From positions 1 through 60,932 of the IMG/VR virus record IMGVR_UViG_3300037293_000176: a stretch of 60,932 nt of DNA; one strand, 5' to 3'. Position numbers and translations under genes: made by a program. Positions 50,501 to 59,789 of the stretch are shown here, piece by piece; within the stretch, counting starts at the first letter, position 1, and every line of letters begins with the position of its first letter. The stretch is from a virus. The notes below the pieces were generated by a model, which worked only from the letters and a program-made list of their open reading frames with translations, ran no database searches and was not told the origin of the DNA.

Positions 50501-51197
50501 TTGTTGAGGTTACTCCATTAACGATAAAGTTTTTTTCAATATTTTCTACCTTAATAACATCAAACAATCCTGCATACTGAATCATTCGCATTGGCATGTT
50601 TAATACCTCAGAATCAATAGAGTATACATATGCATTGTCTATTAATTGAGTTTTAAAACTTGAGTAATCTATTTCACTCTCTCCTTTGTATATTTCATCA
50701 AAATCAGTAACAGTTCTTAAATCACTTTCATCAAAAATATATCTTTCAACATATACCTTTTCAGTTTCAACTGGAATTTGTCCTGTAACATCTAAGTTAA
50801 TTACAAGTAAAGGATTTAAAAAATCTTCGAAAAAAGCATTTAACTTTGTATTAAATGTAGTTGGAGAGTCAAGTGATGTTATAGAAGGAGATGGTCCTTT
50901 TAATCTAGAAGCATGGACGGCTCTAATTGAACCATCTTTAAGTCTAATATTAGCATTAGATCCCTCTAATCCACTTAGTGAATTAAGATTAATATTTAAA
51001 CGTTCAATTTCTCTCTTTAAATATCCAAATGCGGGTATTTGGATGGTTTGTGTTTTATTAGTGTTAGGATTAAACAAATCAATAACCACAGTTTCCTTGT
51101 CTGTGGTTATTGCTTCATTAATTCTATTGAAAGTTTCTAGTGAATTTGTGTTCAGTTCTAGAAATTGTTCAAGTAACTGTGATATTGAATTGCTCAT
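47526..51197 (-). CDS. Very large virion protein with coiled coil
   Basis: 1223 residues. A helical N-terminus (MSNSISQLLEQFLELNTNSL) leads to beta domains. A coiled-coil section of about 80 residues follows (LKSDKISTEQSLKRLDESIK; SLVLQKETESKLFSSIITEI), then fibronectin-III-like beta segments (VQFRIRYRYASTSGKTAIID; SINPGEVVEFMIKSVSEAGF). A later section has repeated YGYGYDSYEYG and the C-terminus is beta-rich (GIDILDFGGNSFQFDIEVYS). Fits a long structural or fibre-base component of the baseplate. Starts 1 base before the stop of the next gene. Confidence 0.6.
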   Translation of the reverse strand: MSNSISQLLEQFLELNTNSLETFNRINEAITTDKETVVIDLFNPNTNKTQTIQIPAFGYLKREIERLNINLNSLSGLEGSNANIRLKDGSIRAVHASRLKGPSPSITSLDSPTTFNTKLNAFFEDFLNPLLVINLDVTGQIPVETEKVYVERYIFDESDLRTVTDFDEIYKGESEIDYSSFKTQLIDNAYVYSIDSEVLNMPMRMIQYAGLFDVIKVENIEKNFIVNGVTSTKTVKLFTVNKLSYTDTDKLLKDTETLKINDSLIVNSGKYRTRYQVISIDSATSQLELLLLEGFESIKVGANQLGIYKDVDTNLNIEIKVGFNERQIIFVKPIDPTSKIPAEYFSPGVSFYSNELEIVNSTGNSMTLAAYYKNEVSDFGQFIKSLKVDYIPPSSVGIVPNPPVITTSNFKVVQVNKHLTDNSNTDKIKQLKSDKISTEQSLKRLDESIKQKKSLINTKKFNSSAEKDVNTNELSSLVLQKETESKLFSSIITEIKSSAESADLQTVSPKYRMRGFWSIPEPKKIGNEVSQEVVQFRIRYRYASTSGKTAIIDQIKFKDETNSTEKTAAFSNWVEVLGPVRKRKLNSLGIYSWIIESEEDADAVNFNSIDVSINPGEVVEFMIKSVSEAGFPANPIESSWSEIYKFEFPQGEVNTDEMASVIKTNEMDALRVQIQQDLDSIGVYSHVSESFKVDDKTYAHSANSVASGFLTSQQNPISVYEKLLELQNEVLSLRAVIEGTLGELLVRIIDESGNVTQVTNNTTVQLFAGYYVNEIPTTGGKGFIVSKNFKIELSNTKATNLELIARIIGDTSKALPVSSSNVIFGLGEGTPEESYSNDSYYTGEAKYDLVPVMYQNVPNIAGSAYDKTYFNIGPSQSTQLKGQFIYSRFKNLANDENLYVINEGDNGDINPDSSGEGYGYGYDSYEYGLSFNYNTVPTISGVSKITNFNSSTITPWPSTVSPDDFIWTGDFDGDQLAKRTSVFNVTNAIYSNGIFMHINHPLLLNGTISAISIISNGMVGMPKTAPLKSTDANGKKQTPLRIIETKNNLNTLGLRSTAITGFSPDDQYLLGGKSCGSFLYVSPLNVDSLIVDADNKRGKKIIPGGKANSVVVDLIFQYRMTDYYGAGDNGTGRIAGVISSIFTNLTYSKKIGIDILDFGGNSFQFDIEVYSKYTTQGKNINNITSSMLSNYNTNFDNSSSSTNSGRRKYLTDNTTNFAYPEIQ

Positions 51198-51198
51198 A

Positions 51199-53130
51199 TT
51201 ATCTTATAATTTCAAGTTCAAACGTCTTGTTTATTTCATCAACACATATTAGTTCAATGTATGGTGATATGCTTAATAGATTAGATGTACCTATTACTGC
51301 CTTTAATTTCCAGCCACTATTCTTGTCTGTGTAGAAATTTATTTTATTATTTCCTATATTTATTAATGCATCTTTAAATGAAATTTTAACAGTTTGTCCT
51401 TTTTTCCATTGATTAATGCTATCATCTAGATATATATTTAAATCTCCAGAGGGTATACCACCGTCAGTGTGAATTCTTAATAAGTTATCAAATGGTCTAA
51501 TTCTAGTAATTAATCCATTTGCAGCTGCCAATGTCATATTAAATTTATTTGTTAAATTAACCAGAGTTCCTGTTGTCATGGAATTAAAATCAAATTCAAA
51601 TAAATCGTTTAAATTATATCCATTATTATTATTTACTATTTTTATTTTAGATGGATTAGTTTTATCAATTAAAATTCCATTTCCAGGTGATAGTACATCT
51701 GTATTATATTGAACCTCACTTGGAATTACACCATTAATCACCTGATTTAATCTATTATTAATAGAAGATATCATGTCGACAATAGAGCTTGAATCTGCGT
51801 AATTTAATATTGCATTTTCAAGCATGATTTCTATTTCATTAAGTTTAGATTTAACGCCATTTGATTCAGCTGTTGTTAATAAAAGATCTTCAACTACAAC
51901 AAGTCTATCAAAAATAGATGTATATCTACTATTAGCTTCTATCATTAATTTAGCAGCATTTTCCAATGCAGTCGTTGTGTCTAGAAAAATGTCCATCGAA
52001 AACGTAGTGTAATCGTTTATATTAGATTCAACACCTACATTATCAAGAGAAGAGTTAAATTTAACGTTTAACTTTAACGCAAACGCGTTACCATTTAATC
52101 CTGTAACTTCATTTGGCTTATACTTAGTTAATTCAGGTATATATGATCCTGTTGAAGATGCATCGTTTTTAAAATTATCAAGTATTATAACACCATATAG
52201 ATTGGTAGATCTATTAACACTATTTGACTTTGAATATAAATCATAATAAACAAGGATTGCATTAAACCTAAAGTCTCCACCTCTTTTAGAATAATCTAGT
52301 AAATTATTTAATGAAGGATCATTTATTATTCTAGAATATGAAGAAGCATCAAAATCTATTCCATAATTATATGCGTCAACTGGATTAAGGCTAATTGCAC
52401 CATCAGATTCCCTGTCGCCCAATGACCCTAAAGTTAGATTCGCATCAGGATGTGTTTGACCTTGTCTACCATTAATAAAATCAGAAGGCAAATATGATGT
52501 TGCTGTTGTATTATAATTAGATGACTTAAATAAAACATCAGGTGTAAATCCAACTGACGATGGAACGTTTATAAATATTTCGTTGTAAGTATTTCCTTGA
52601 TAGTTCTTATCATTAGAAACATCAATATTTCCAATATATTTTACTAATCTATTATAATTACTTCCTGTTTCTGTAATTTCTTCAAGTTCTATTGCTCTGG
52701 AAATACCACCTACAGCATACTGCGATGTTGCATTTTTTAAATCAAGCGCACCGATATGATTCATCCATTTAAAAAAGATCTTTTCAGAATCTGCTAAAAA
52801 TAAAGAAGGATCAAAATCATCGTCACTTAATATAAAGTTTTCCAGATTTAATGCATAGTTTTGAAATGTTTCTGCAAATTCAACATTAGCATCTCCGCCT
52901 GGAATATAAGGTGTATCTTGTGCTCCTCCTTCAAAAAGATTTTCAAATTGAATATAGTTTTCACCATTACCTGGTGTTGCAACTACTGGAATATCTATCA
53001 ACGCAAACTTAGAATACTCAAAATTAATATCTGGGTTATTGTATGCTCGCGTCAAATCTCTAGCGGCGCTTGAAAACGCATACATGGTTCCTCCTTGTTC
53101 TTGTGGTATTCTTATTAATGGTGTAGCCAT
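51199..53130 (-). CDS. Virion structural protein (baseplate or fibre region)
   Basis: 643 residues. An Asn/Asp-rich globular N-terminal part (FSSAARDLTRAYNNPDINFE) is followed by a helical linker (LNEIEMLENAILNYADSSSI; MISSINNRLNQVINGVIPS) and a C-terminal beta domain (VQYNTDVLSPGNGILIDKTN; GGIPSGDLNIYLDDSINQWK). The arrangement globular-helical-beta is typical of phage fibre-attachment proteins. Starts 16 bases after the stop of the 188-residue gene. Confidence 0.55.
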   Translation of the reverse strand: MATPLIRIPQEQGGTMYAFSSAARDLTRAYNNPDINFEYSKFALIDIPVVATPGNGENYIQFENLFEGGAQDTPYIPGGDANVEFAETFQNYALNLENFILSDDDFDPSLFLADSEKIFFKWMNHIGALDLKNATSQYAVGGISRAIELEEITETGSNYNRLVKYIGNIDVSNDKNYQGNTYNEIFINVPSSVGFTPDVLFKSSNYNTTATSYLPSDFINGRQGQTHPDANLTLGSLGDRESDGAISLNPVDAYNYGIDFDASSYSRIINDPSLNNLLDYSKRGGDFRFNAILVYYDLYSKSNSVNRSTNLYGVIILDNFKNDASSTGSYIPELTKYKPNEVTGLNGNAFALKLNVKFNSSLDNVGVESNINDYTTFSMDIFLDTTTALENAAKLMIEANSRYTSIFDRLVVVEDLLLTTAESNGVKSKLNEIEIMLENAILNYADSSSIVDMISSINNRLNQVINGVIPSEVQYNTDVLSPGNGILIDKTNPSKIKIVNNNNGYNLNDLFEFDFNSMTTGTLVNLTNKFNMTLAAANGLITRIRPFDNLLRIHTDGGIPSGDLNIYLDDSINQWKKGQTVKISFKDALINIGNNKINFYTDKNSGWKLKAVIGTSNLLSISPYIELICVDEINKTFELEIIR

Positions 53131-53146
53131 TTATGCTTTTTTATTT

Positions 53147-53713
53147 TTATGAATATACTACTACAGTATTCGATGTATTTGATACAATATAGAATGCTCC
53201 TCCGACCATAGTAAGCGTAATAGAACCAGCAACTGGCACAGTTACTGAAGATACTCCATTTATATTTGTAGTATTAAATGTAACTTCTTCATCTTCAACA
53301 ATAAATGTTAATGTTTGGCCTTCAATTGCATCTGCAAGCAATATAGGATTAGGGAACAATTGACCCGCTAATACGTATGTTGTACTTTGATATGAATCAG
53401 TGACAGGTAGTAATGATACATTTGTTTCGATCTTACATACAAGAGCATTGTTCAATGTAACACTACTATTTGCTACTATTGGTAAATTAGCAACGATATC
53501 TGCTGCGTTTACTAATAATGTATCAATAGTTCCATTATTAATACGTAATAGTGATGCTGTAATTTTGCCTGAAAGTACAATTGTTTGTTGTTCTGTGTTG
53601 AATAGTGCAGCTATAGCCGCTAATTCTTCATTTAAAGCTGTAAAATTGTTGTTAATTACGAGCCTAGAAGATGAAACACTATCGGTTCCCAACATTAATG
53701 TTATATTTGCCAT
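53147..53713 (-). CDS. Small beta-rich virion protein
   Basis: 188 residues, almost all short strands of alternating residues (SGKITASLLRINNGTIDTLL; VEDEEVTFNTTNINGVSSVT; GSITLTMVGGAFYIVSNTSN). It begins MANITLMLGTDSVSSSRLVI, with a short helix near NNNFTALNEELAAIAALF, like fibre N-terminal domains. Probably a short fibre or baseplate decoration component. No family recognised. Confidence 0.55.
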   Translation of the reverse strand: MANITLMLGTDSVSSSRLVINNNFTALNEELAAIAALFNTEQQTIVLSGKITASLLRINNGTIDTLLVNAADIVANLPIVANSSVTLNNALVCKIETNVSLLPVTDSYQSTTYVLAGQLFPNPILLADAIEGQTLTFIVEDEEVTFNTTNINGVSSVTVPVAGSITLTMVGGAFYIVSNTSNTVVVYS

Positions 53714-56470
53714 TTATATAATTTTTAATATATTTTTGTTTATTTTGTTTTTATTTCCATTAGAGTCTGTTAATTCCAGTTCTAAAGTATAGTCTCCTTT
53801 ATGTTTAAATAAATATGTAAGCCATTGATTATTATAATATATATCATCTACATTTTTGCTATTGTTTTTTAAAGTCCATTTTTGTAAAATAATGCCTGGC
53901 ATTCGTGTGTTGTCATATGAGAATGTAACATGATTTAACATATTAACATTTACATGTGTGTCTATTACATGTAAATTATTAAAATTAGGATTATAACTTT
54001 CAAAGTGAACTTCAGAATTTGCAATTATTTCACCACCTAATGTATTGGAAAAACCTACAGCAGAATAGTCATGTGTTCTTGATGGTATTTCTGCAACAAT
54101 TAACATAAAATCACATTGGTCTAATATTCCATCGCCACTTGCATCTGTTATAATAGGATTGTAATTAAACTTTGAAAACAATGGATGATCAGTTGGATTC
54201 AAGTTTGAAAGTTCAATTGCAATATTATTCCATGCCGCTAAATCATATTGGTCCACTGGATACACACTTAGTATTTCATATTCGTCTAATACCTCTATAT
54301 TAGTTAATGTATCTATTTGCTTAATAAAAAACGTATGTCCGTTTGTTTTTTGATTTAGGTTTATTTTAAATGAAGAATTAATGTCGGCTCCAATTCTCAT
54401 CATTTCCCAATTAATGGTAACTCCATCATTCCATGTGTGTTCTCTTAATTCTTTCCATTGATAAGGTCCTGCTGTTTCGCTAAATCCAGTTGGACTACTA
54501 CTATTAACATATCTACTAACTGTCGAAAATTCTATTCCATCATCACCATCATGTACGTAATTTGCCCTGTCTAGTGTTAAGTAGTACGTTGCAATAATAC
54601 TATCCAAATCTGTAATGTTTTCCCTAGACCAATTCCAGTCACTTCCTACTACGTCCCAATCATATTTATATTTGCTCCAATTTAGTTCAGGAACCATCTT
54701 TTGATAAATTCCATATATCTCAACGTTTTTATTTTTAACGTTAATAAAATCTTTTTTTCGACATACACTACGAACATTATAAAGATCATAAAGTGCAAGC
54801 TCTACTTGATAGTTTCCCTCATATGGCAATACTATTGGAAATTCCTGATACTCTGGTTTAAAATCATCATTATTGTCCCAGTATCCAACAGGACCTCGAT
54901 AAGTTTTCTCATAATTATTAGGACCCTTTACATTCCATTCTATTTCATAAACACCATGATTCCACCATGTGTTCCATGTTAACATATGATCTCCAGTGTC
55001 TTCCGCGTCCATATATGAAAAATCAGCAGAATCCCATGATGTCATAAATGAATCTGATTTTAATACAACAGGACATCCAATTGGAATTCCACTAAGAGTA
55101 TTATAGGTTGACATGTCGGCTGTGTAATATCCATCATAAAATCCTGTAATGGAATTACATATTTCAATTCTATCAGTGATTGATATCGAATTAAGATCTT
55201 GGTTGATTCCAGTTAATCTATAATCTACTTTTCTAAGATCTTCTATAAATAACTGACGAGTTTCTGGAAATTTAATAAATTCAACATTTACTCCAGCTTG
55301 TTGATATTTAATAAGATGTTGATTATTCCAAACGTTTAAATTAAATTGAGAAAAGTAATCCCCTTCCCCTGTAATATCTACTATTTTTGCGTGTAGTGGT
55401 AAAAAATCACTCTGTAGTTTCTTTTTTAAACCATATAATTTAATTAAGACTTCTTCAGGGGAATAATCAAAAGCCTCTTTAACTGTTGGAATATCCCACT
55501 CATCAATTCCGCCATCTACATCATTTAATCGATACACTAAAGAAAATCTGCTTGTCTTTTTTAAATTAGAGCTAGGAAGTACGATCTCTTTATCTTTATT
55601 TGCTAAAAATCCAACAACATCCTGTCCAGGAACAGGAACTGCCTTTAATTTACCGAAATTCTCAGATTGATCATTTATATACAACCAATATTCTTTTAAA
55701 GTTAACTTATCATAACCGAAAAAATCAATAGCGTTTAATATTGCCTTGTATGTTCCAATAAAAGGTTTGATTTTGCTTGCTTCTAGTAATAATTCCTTTC
55801 TTTTTTGATTCATTAGAATCCAATCAGGAGACAACTCATTTATATTAGAATCCTTAAGTATAATAGATTCACTAGGTGATAACGTCATTCCAATATTTGA
55901 AAGTAATACACCTAATCTCTCATCTTCTTCTTCAGTTTCTCCGTAAATTCTAATAGTTGCAATTAAAGTCTCAACACCATTATTAATTTCAGTAATATCA
56001 AGAAGTCTCGTGTGATAATTGTCGATCATACTCATTAATGCAACATTACATTTAATAGGCTCAAGGGGTAATGCAGATTCTATTATCTTTAATCCTGTTG
56101 ATTCTTCTATTGAATTACTATTATTCGAATCAAGTAAATTAAATATCTGAAATTCATCTTTTTGAATTTCTAAATCTCCATTAATATTAGAAGCACTGTA
56201 CATGAATATATCTTCACTAAATTCATATCCACTAAAGAATTTAAATTTAAAAACAGAGCTGCCGGCATTTTCTGAAATAGGAGTAATATATTTAGTATTT
56301 CCTAATATTCCCTTTACCTCCTCAAGTATATAAATTGTAAGTGTTTCATATAAACCCACCGATACCTTGGGCAAATAACAAACACCTTCCCATATATCCT
56401 TATCTGAATTATATATAAGGTTAATGTCATTCGATTCACTATCAAAAAATCTTAAATTTTTATATGCCAT
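53714..56470 (-). CDS. Baseplate wedge protein in gp7 position
   Basis: 918 residues directly after the gp6 gene, with one small gene between, as gp7 follows gp6 in T4. Beta-rich domains in the N-terminal third, a helical core (LLEASKIKPFIGTYKAILNA then IDFFGYDKLTLKEYWL), and PKD- or Ig-like beta domains in the second half (GVYEIEWNVKGPNNYEKTYR; KHKGDYTLELELTDSNGNKN). T4 gp7 is of comparable size. Assignment rests on synteny and size; I cannot claim direct similarity. Confidence 0.55.
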   Translation of the reverse strand: MAYKNLRFFDSESNDINLIYNSDKDIWEGVCYLPKVSVGLYETLTIYILEEVKGILGNTKYITPISENAGSSVFKFKFFSGYEFSEDIFMYSASNINGDLEIQKDEFQIFNLLDSNNSNSIEESTGLKIIESALPLEPIKCNVALMSMIDNYHTRLLDITEINNGVETLIATIRIYGETEEEDERLGVLLSNIGMTLSPSESIILKDSNINELSPDWILMNQKRKELLLEASKIKPFIGTYKAILNAIDFFGYDKLTLKEYWLYINDQSENFGKLKAVPVPGQDVVGFLANKDKEIVLPSSNLKKTSRFSLVYRLNDVDGGIDEWDIPTVKEAFDYSPEEVLIKLYGLKKKLQSDFLPLHAKIVDITGEGDYFSQFNLNVWNNQHLIKYQQAGVNVEFIKFPETRQLFIEDLRKVDYRLTGINQDLNSISITDRIEICNSITGFYDGYYTADMSTYNTLSGIPIGCPVVLKSDSFMTSWDSADFSYMDAEDTGDHMLTWNTWWNHGVYEIEWNVKGPNNYEKTYRGPVGYWDNNDDFKPEYQEFPIVLPYEGNYQVELALYDLYNVRSVCRKKDFINVKNKNVEIYGIYQKMVPELNWSKYKYDWDVVGSDWNWSRENITDLDSIIATYYLTLDRANYVHDGDDGIEFSTVSRYVNSSSPTGFSETAGPYQWKELREHTWNDGVTINWEMMRIGADINSSFKINLNQKTNGHTFFIKQIDTLTNIEVLDEYEILSVYPVDQYDLAAWNNIAIELSNLNPTDHPLFSKFNYNPIITDASGDGILDQCDFMLIVAEIPSRTHDYSAVGFSNTLGGEIIANSEVHFESYNPNFNNLHVIDTHVNVNMLNHVTFSYDNTRMPGIILQKWTLKNNSKNVDDIYYNNQWLTYLFKHKGDYTLELELTDSNGNKNKINKNILKII

Positions 56471-56471
56471 T

Positions 56472-56741
56472 TTATTTAACTTTTTTATCGTCCTTTTTGA
56501 TTGTAAAGGATTTATACGCCTTCAAGTATGTTACTGAATCAACAAAATCAGCAACAACATGTTGAATCATTATTACAAAATCATTCATAGTATCGTTTCT
56601 TTGAATATACTTTGATAACGAATTAACTAACATGTTATTTCTATAGTCGTTTCCTACATGTAATCGTTTGTCCATTATTGACAAACGAGAACTGTATCCT
56701 TTTACTTTACGTACTTTAAATAAATTACTAAATAAATCCAT
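56472..56741 (-). CDS. Small basic protein between gp6- and gp7-like genes
   Basis: 89 residues, basic and helical (MDLFSNLFKVRKVKGYSSRL; DSVTYLKAYKSFTIKKDDKK). Its ATG overlaps the gp6 stop by one base and its stop is 1 base from the next start, so it is translated with the wedge proteins. No counterpart is recognised in T4; it could be a wedge-assembly chaperone or small structural subunit, which is a guess. Confidence 0.55.
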   Translation of the reverse strand: MDLFSNLFKVRKVKGYSSRLSIMDKRLHVGNDYRNNMLVNSLSKYIQRNDTMNDFVIMIQHVVADFVDSVTYLKAYKSFTIKKDDKKVK

Positions 56742-58561
56742 TATAATGCTCTTCTATTTTGTGATTGTATTCTAGTAAAAACTGTGTTTTTAACAGCTGG
56801 CTCGTCAAAATAAATAGAAAGTGCAGCCATTTCTCCCATCTTCACATCATCCAATACTACAATTCCATCTCGATCCATCCATCCGCCTCTAAAAAGTGCA
56901 ACTTCTTCTTTATCTAATAAAATATCTCCAAATGAATCAAGATTGATTACATTCTCAGGTAATGCTGCCCCTTTTTCAAAGGTAATGTTGGTTGAATTTA
57001 CTGTTCTTTTAAAGAAAACATATTTTTGTTTTCCATTTCCAATATCCTCAAGTAATGGAATACTTGGTGTTACTGTGATTGTTTCACTAACATAATAACC
57101 AAGTCTTCTTGCACTTTCTTCAGTCTCTGACACAAATCTAACATTTACTGAATCGATTCCATCAACACCCTCTAACAATGCAATAATATCAGATTTAGGT
57201 AATCTATCTCTACGTGTAATATTAATTAAATAATTAGATATTTTTGAACGAATTACATTACTTAAATTTGTCTTATCAAATCCTTCGAAATATCTAACCT
57301 TAATATCCATTCTAAAATATTGAACTTTAGGTTCTACTATTTTAACTTCAGTAGTTAACATTTGTTGTCCGGATTCTTCAAGAACTCGTAAAATTCCATT
57401 TTTTTCATTTTCAGAAAAGAAAAACTCTTCTAAATTTAAATTAAAATAGTCATTATTTTTTGTAAGTTTTCTTAAAACATCAGGTAACATGAATAAATAA
57501 ATAACGTTATCGTCGTCTAAATATCCATCATCAGTCGTGTTGTATGCTTCTAAATATGAGAACATACCATATTTAGATAAAAATGCTTCGTAATTCTTTG
57601 GAGTTGCTAAAACAAATGAATGACTTTGTAGAGGTGCTATTAACTTAGTAAGTTCAATTGGCTCTGGATCTGCTCCCATAACAGGTGCTACTGTAAACGA
57701 AGCCTCTAATAATTTATTTAAATCATAAAAATTTCCTAATGAATCAAATCCTTCGGTTTTAAATTTAAAATTAAGATCATTAGAACCTGATAAATTACCA
57801 ATAGAACCTGAAGTAACAATATAGTCTATTTTGATAGTGGCTCCTTCTGTTGGAATATTTCCAAATGATCCATTTCCGAAATAAATATCTAATCCTCCTG
57901 AAATTCCTGTCTTTACAATATATCCTTTGCTACCAACTTTCATATCATATAAAGAATCATACTTAGTCCATAATTCACTATTAACAGTAACTCTTACTGA
58001 ATCATGATCTGTATTCTTTTTAATAATTATATTGAATGATTGGAGTTTTTCACCAGTACCTGTTATTTCCTGACTCTCCACCTTTCCTTGTATGATCGGT
58101 ATATAGATATAGTCTGCGTTGTTTTTATCAATTCTAAATTGATCAGCACTTGTTCTTAATACATACTCAAGTCCATTTTTAGTTGAAGTTATAATCGAGT
58201 TAGCAGATATATTAATAGCATCCCCTCCTATTTCATTAAATGCGCTTGTATTTAATCTTACTTTAATTTCACCAATTGATGAAGAACCTCTAAATGCATC
58301 ATGACCGGCTAGCCTCGCCAAACCATATATAGATTCTTTATTTTGAGCGGTTAATATGTTTTGTTCAACCGTAGCATCTTCGATATAAAAAAAAATTAGG
58401 TTTGAAATCTCAGCTAATACTTGTAATATTTGAGAAAAAGGAGAAGCTGTTGTAAATAGCTCTCCACCTCTTCCATATAATCTACTGATATATGTTCGAG
58501 TGTCTGCTATCATTTCAGTAGCCTTTATTCTTGTTTTTGATAAAAATTTAAGTTCTTCCAT
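56741..58561 (-). CDS. 6: Baseplate wedge protein gp6-like (baseplate J family)
   Basis: 606 residues. N-terminal helical part (EMIADTRTYISRLYGRGGEL; FSQILQVLAEISNLIFFYIE) and NKESIYGLARLAGHDAFRGS, the start of the J-like fold. Middle beta domains follow, and a C-terminal part has LPKSDIIALLEGVDGIDSVN, the conserved baseplate-J end pattern. In T4, gp6 forms a ring joining wedges around the hub. The gene order gp25 then gp6 supports the call. Confidence 0.85.
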   Translation of the reverse strand: MEELKFLSKTRIKATEMIADTRTYISRLYGRGGELFTTASPFSQILQVLAEISNLIFFYIEDATVEQNILTAQNKESIYGLARLAGHDAFRGSSSIGEIKVRLNTSAFNEIGGDAINISANSIITSTKNGLEYVLRTSADQFRIDKNNADYIYIPIIQGKVESQEITGTGEKLQSFNIIIKKNTDHDSVRVTVNSELWTKYDSLYDMKVGSKGYIVKTGISGGLDIYFGNGSFGNIPTEGATIKIDYIVTSGSIGNLSGSNDLNFKFKTEGFDSLGNFYDLNKLLEASFTVAPVMGADPEPIELTKLIAPLQSHSFVLATPKNYEAFLSKYGMFSYLEAYNTTDDGYLDDDNVIYLFMLPDVLRKLTKNNDYFNLNLEEFFFSENEKNGILRVLEESGQQMLTTEVKIVEPKVQYFRMDIKVRYFEGFDKTNLSNVIRSKISNYLINITRRDRLPKSDIIALLEGVDGIDSVNVRFVSETEESARRLGYYVSETITVTPSIPLLEDIGNGKQKYVFFKRTVNSTNITFEKGAALPENVINLDSFGDILLDKEEVALFRGGWMDRDGIVVLDDVKMGEMAALSIYFDEPAVKNTVFTRIQSQNRRAL

Positions 58562-58573
58562 TTTTATTATATT

Positions 58574-58927
58574 TTATAGTGAAATTTGAATTCCGAATGT
58601 GTTGTCAATTACGATATCAACAAATACCAAATTTCTTTCTGTTTCTGTTGCAAATTCAACATTAACATTAACATTGTATTTTGATGCTAGTGGAATATAT
58701 GTTGATATGTTTTTTTCAATATATCCCTTTAACATATTATCATTATAACTAAATGAATATACATAGTCTTCGAGATTTAATCCAAAGTCAGCATCCCCTA
58801 ATACATCACCTCTTTTTGTAAAAATAAGATTTTCTATTTGAGTTAATAACATTTGAACCTCTGAACCTACTTCTAATTGATTTGTAGTGTAATTAGGGTC
58901 CTCGATTGTTTTTATATATATTTCCAT
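58574..58927 (-). CDS. 25: Baseplate wedge protein gp25-like
   Basis: 117 residues with the gp25/lysozyme-like pattern: MLLTQIENLIFTKRGDVLGD, then ADFGLNLEDYVYSFSYNDNM. The fold is shared with phage T4 gp25 and T6SS TssE. It fixes wedges to the sheath initiator. Starts 16 bases after the stop of the preceding gene and ends 12 bases before gp6. Confidence 0.88.
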   Translation of the reverse strand: MEIYIKTIEDPNYTTNQLEVGSEVQMLLTQIENLIFTKRGDVLGDADFGLNLEDYVYSFSYNDNMLKGYIEKNISTYIPLASKYNVNVNVEFATETERNLVFVDIVIDNTFGIQISL

Positions 58928-58943
58928 TATTGTATATATTTGT

Positions 58944-59774
58944 TTAAGAATGCATCATCCAATCAGTTCCTTCGTCACTCTTAATCTCTTCAATGATTGC
59001 TTCTAATTCCTCTGTACCAAGATCTTTAATTAAATCTGGATTTATTTGAATATTTCCCGGAAGAGAAAATCCAAATATTCCTAGCTTTTGACCTAATGAT
59101 ATTTTAATTTTAGCTGCACAATATCTGAAAAAAGCTTCGTCCTGAAAGAGAGCACATTCCGGAATAGTTTCATATATTTCTAATATAACATCTCTCCTAG
59201 GTGTCTCCCCCATTATTCTAAGTTCATGTGTAAGTTGATTATAATGAAAAGATATTGGATTTTGAATAATCTGTCGAGCTAAATCAAAAAAACTTTCATT
59301 AATAACATATGCTTGTAAATTTTCAGCAGCTGCTCCGGTATTAGATCCACCATACATTCCACCCATTAACATTCGTTCGATTGCAAAATCACCTTGTATA
59401 AAGTTAATATCAGTAGTACCTCCCCAATTAGAACCTACTTCAAATAAACCATATACTGAATATACTTCATTTCCTCCAGTAGTTATATCCATACCTGGTA
59501 AAAGAAAACTTCTTGTCTTTTTAAAATGCTCACTTTCAAATAATGTGTATGGCAATACCATAAAGCCTTCTCTAACTGAGTATTCATAATTCTTATAGAA
59601 CCATTTCTTTGCACGTTTTACTATATTTTGAACTTCTTTTTTTGGAAGATTCATAGGAATCATACATGAACCTGTAACCTCATCTGCCAATTCATCTACA
59701 AAGCTATTAAAACATGCAGTATCCCATTCTGGATTTTGTAGTGAATTAATATCTCCTACTATTGTTTCACTCAT
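58944..59774 (-). CDS. Virion structural protein, unassigned (upstream of gp25)
   Basis: 276 residues, mixed fold (KRAKKWFYKNYEYSVREGFM; YGLFEVGSNWGGTTDINFIQ; MGGMYGGSNTGAAAEN). It ends in an acidic helix (LGTEELEAIIEEIKSDEGTD). Synteny with wedge genes suggests a baseplate, neck or head-tail component; I do not recognise the family. It follows the partial gene by 15 bases. Confidence 0.55.
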   Translation of the reverse strand: MSETIVGDINSLQNPEWDTACFNSFVDELADEVTGSCMIPMNLPKKEVQNIVKRAKKWFYKNYEYSVREGFMVLPYTLFESEHFKKTRSFLLPGMDITTGGNEVYSVYGLFEVGSNWGGTTDINFIQGDFAIERMLMGGMYGGSNTGAAAENLQAYVINESFFDLARQIIQNPISFHYNQLTHELRIMGETPRRDVILEIYETIPECALFQDEAFFRYCAAKIKISLGQKLGIFGFSLPGNIQINPDLIKDLGTEELEAIIEEIKSDEGTDWMMHS

Positions 59775-59789
59775 AATGTTTATTTATTT

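Noticed and set aside
43484-53792. Many plus-strand open frames over the structural genes
   Set aside because: They are antisense to long, well-packed minus-strand genes, low in complexity and without leaders; shadows caused by A/T-rich codon use.
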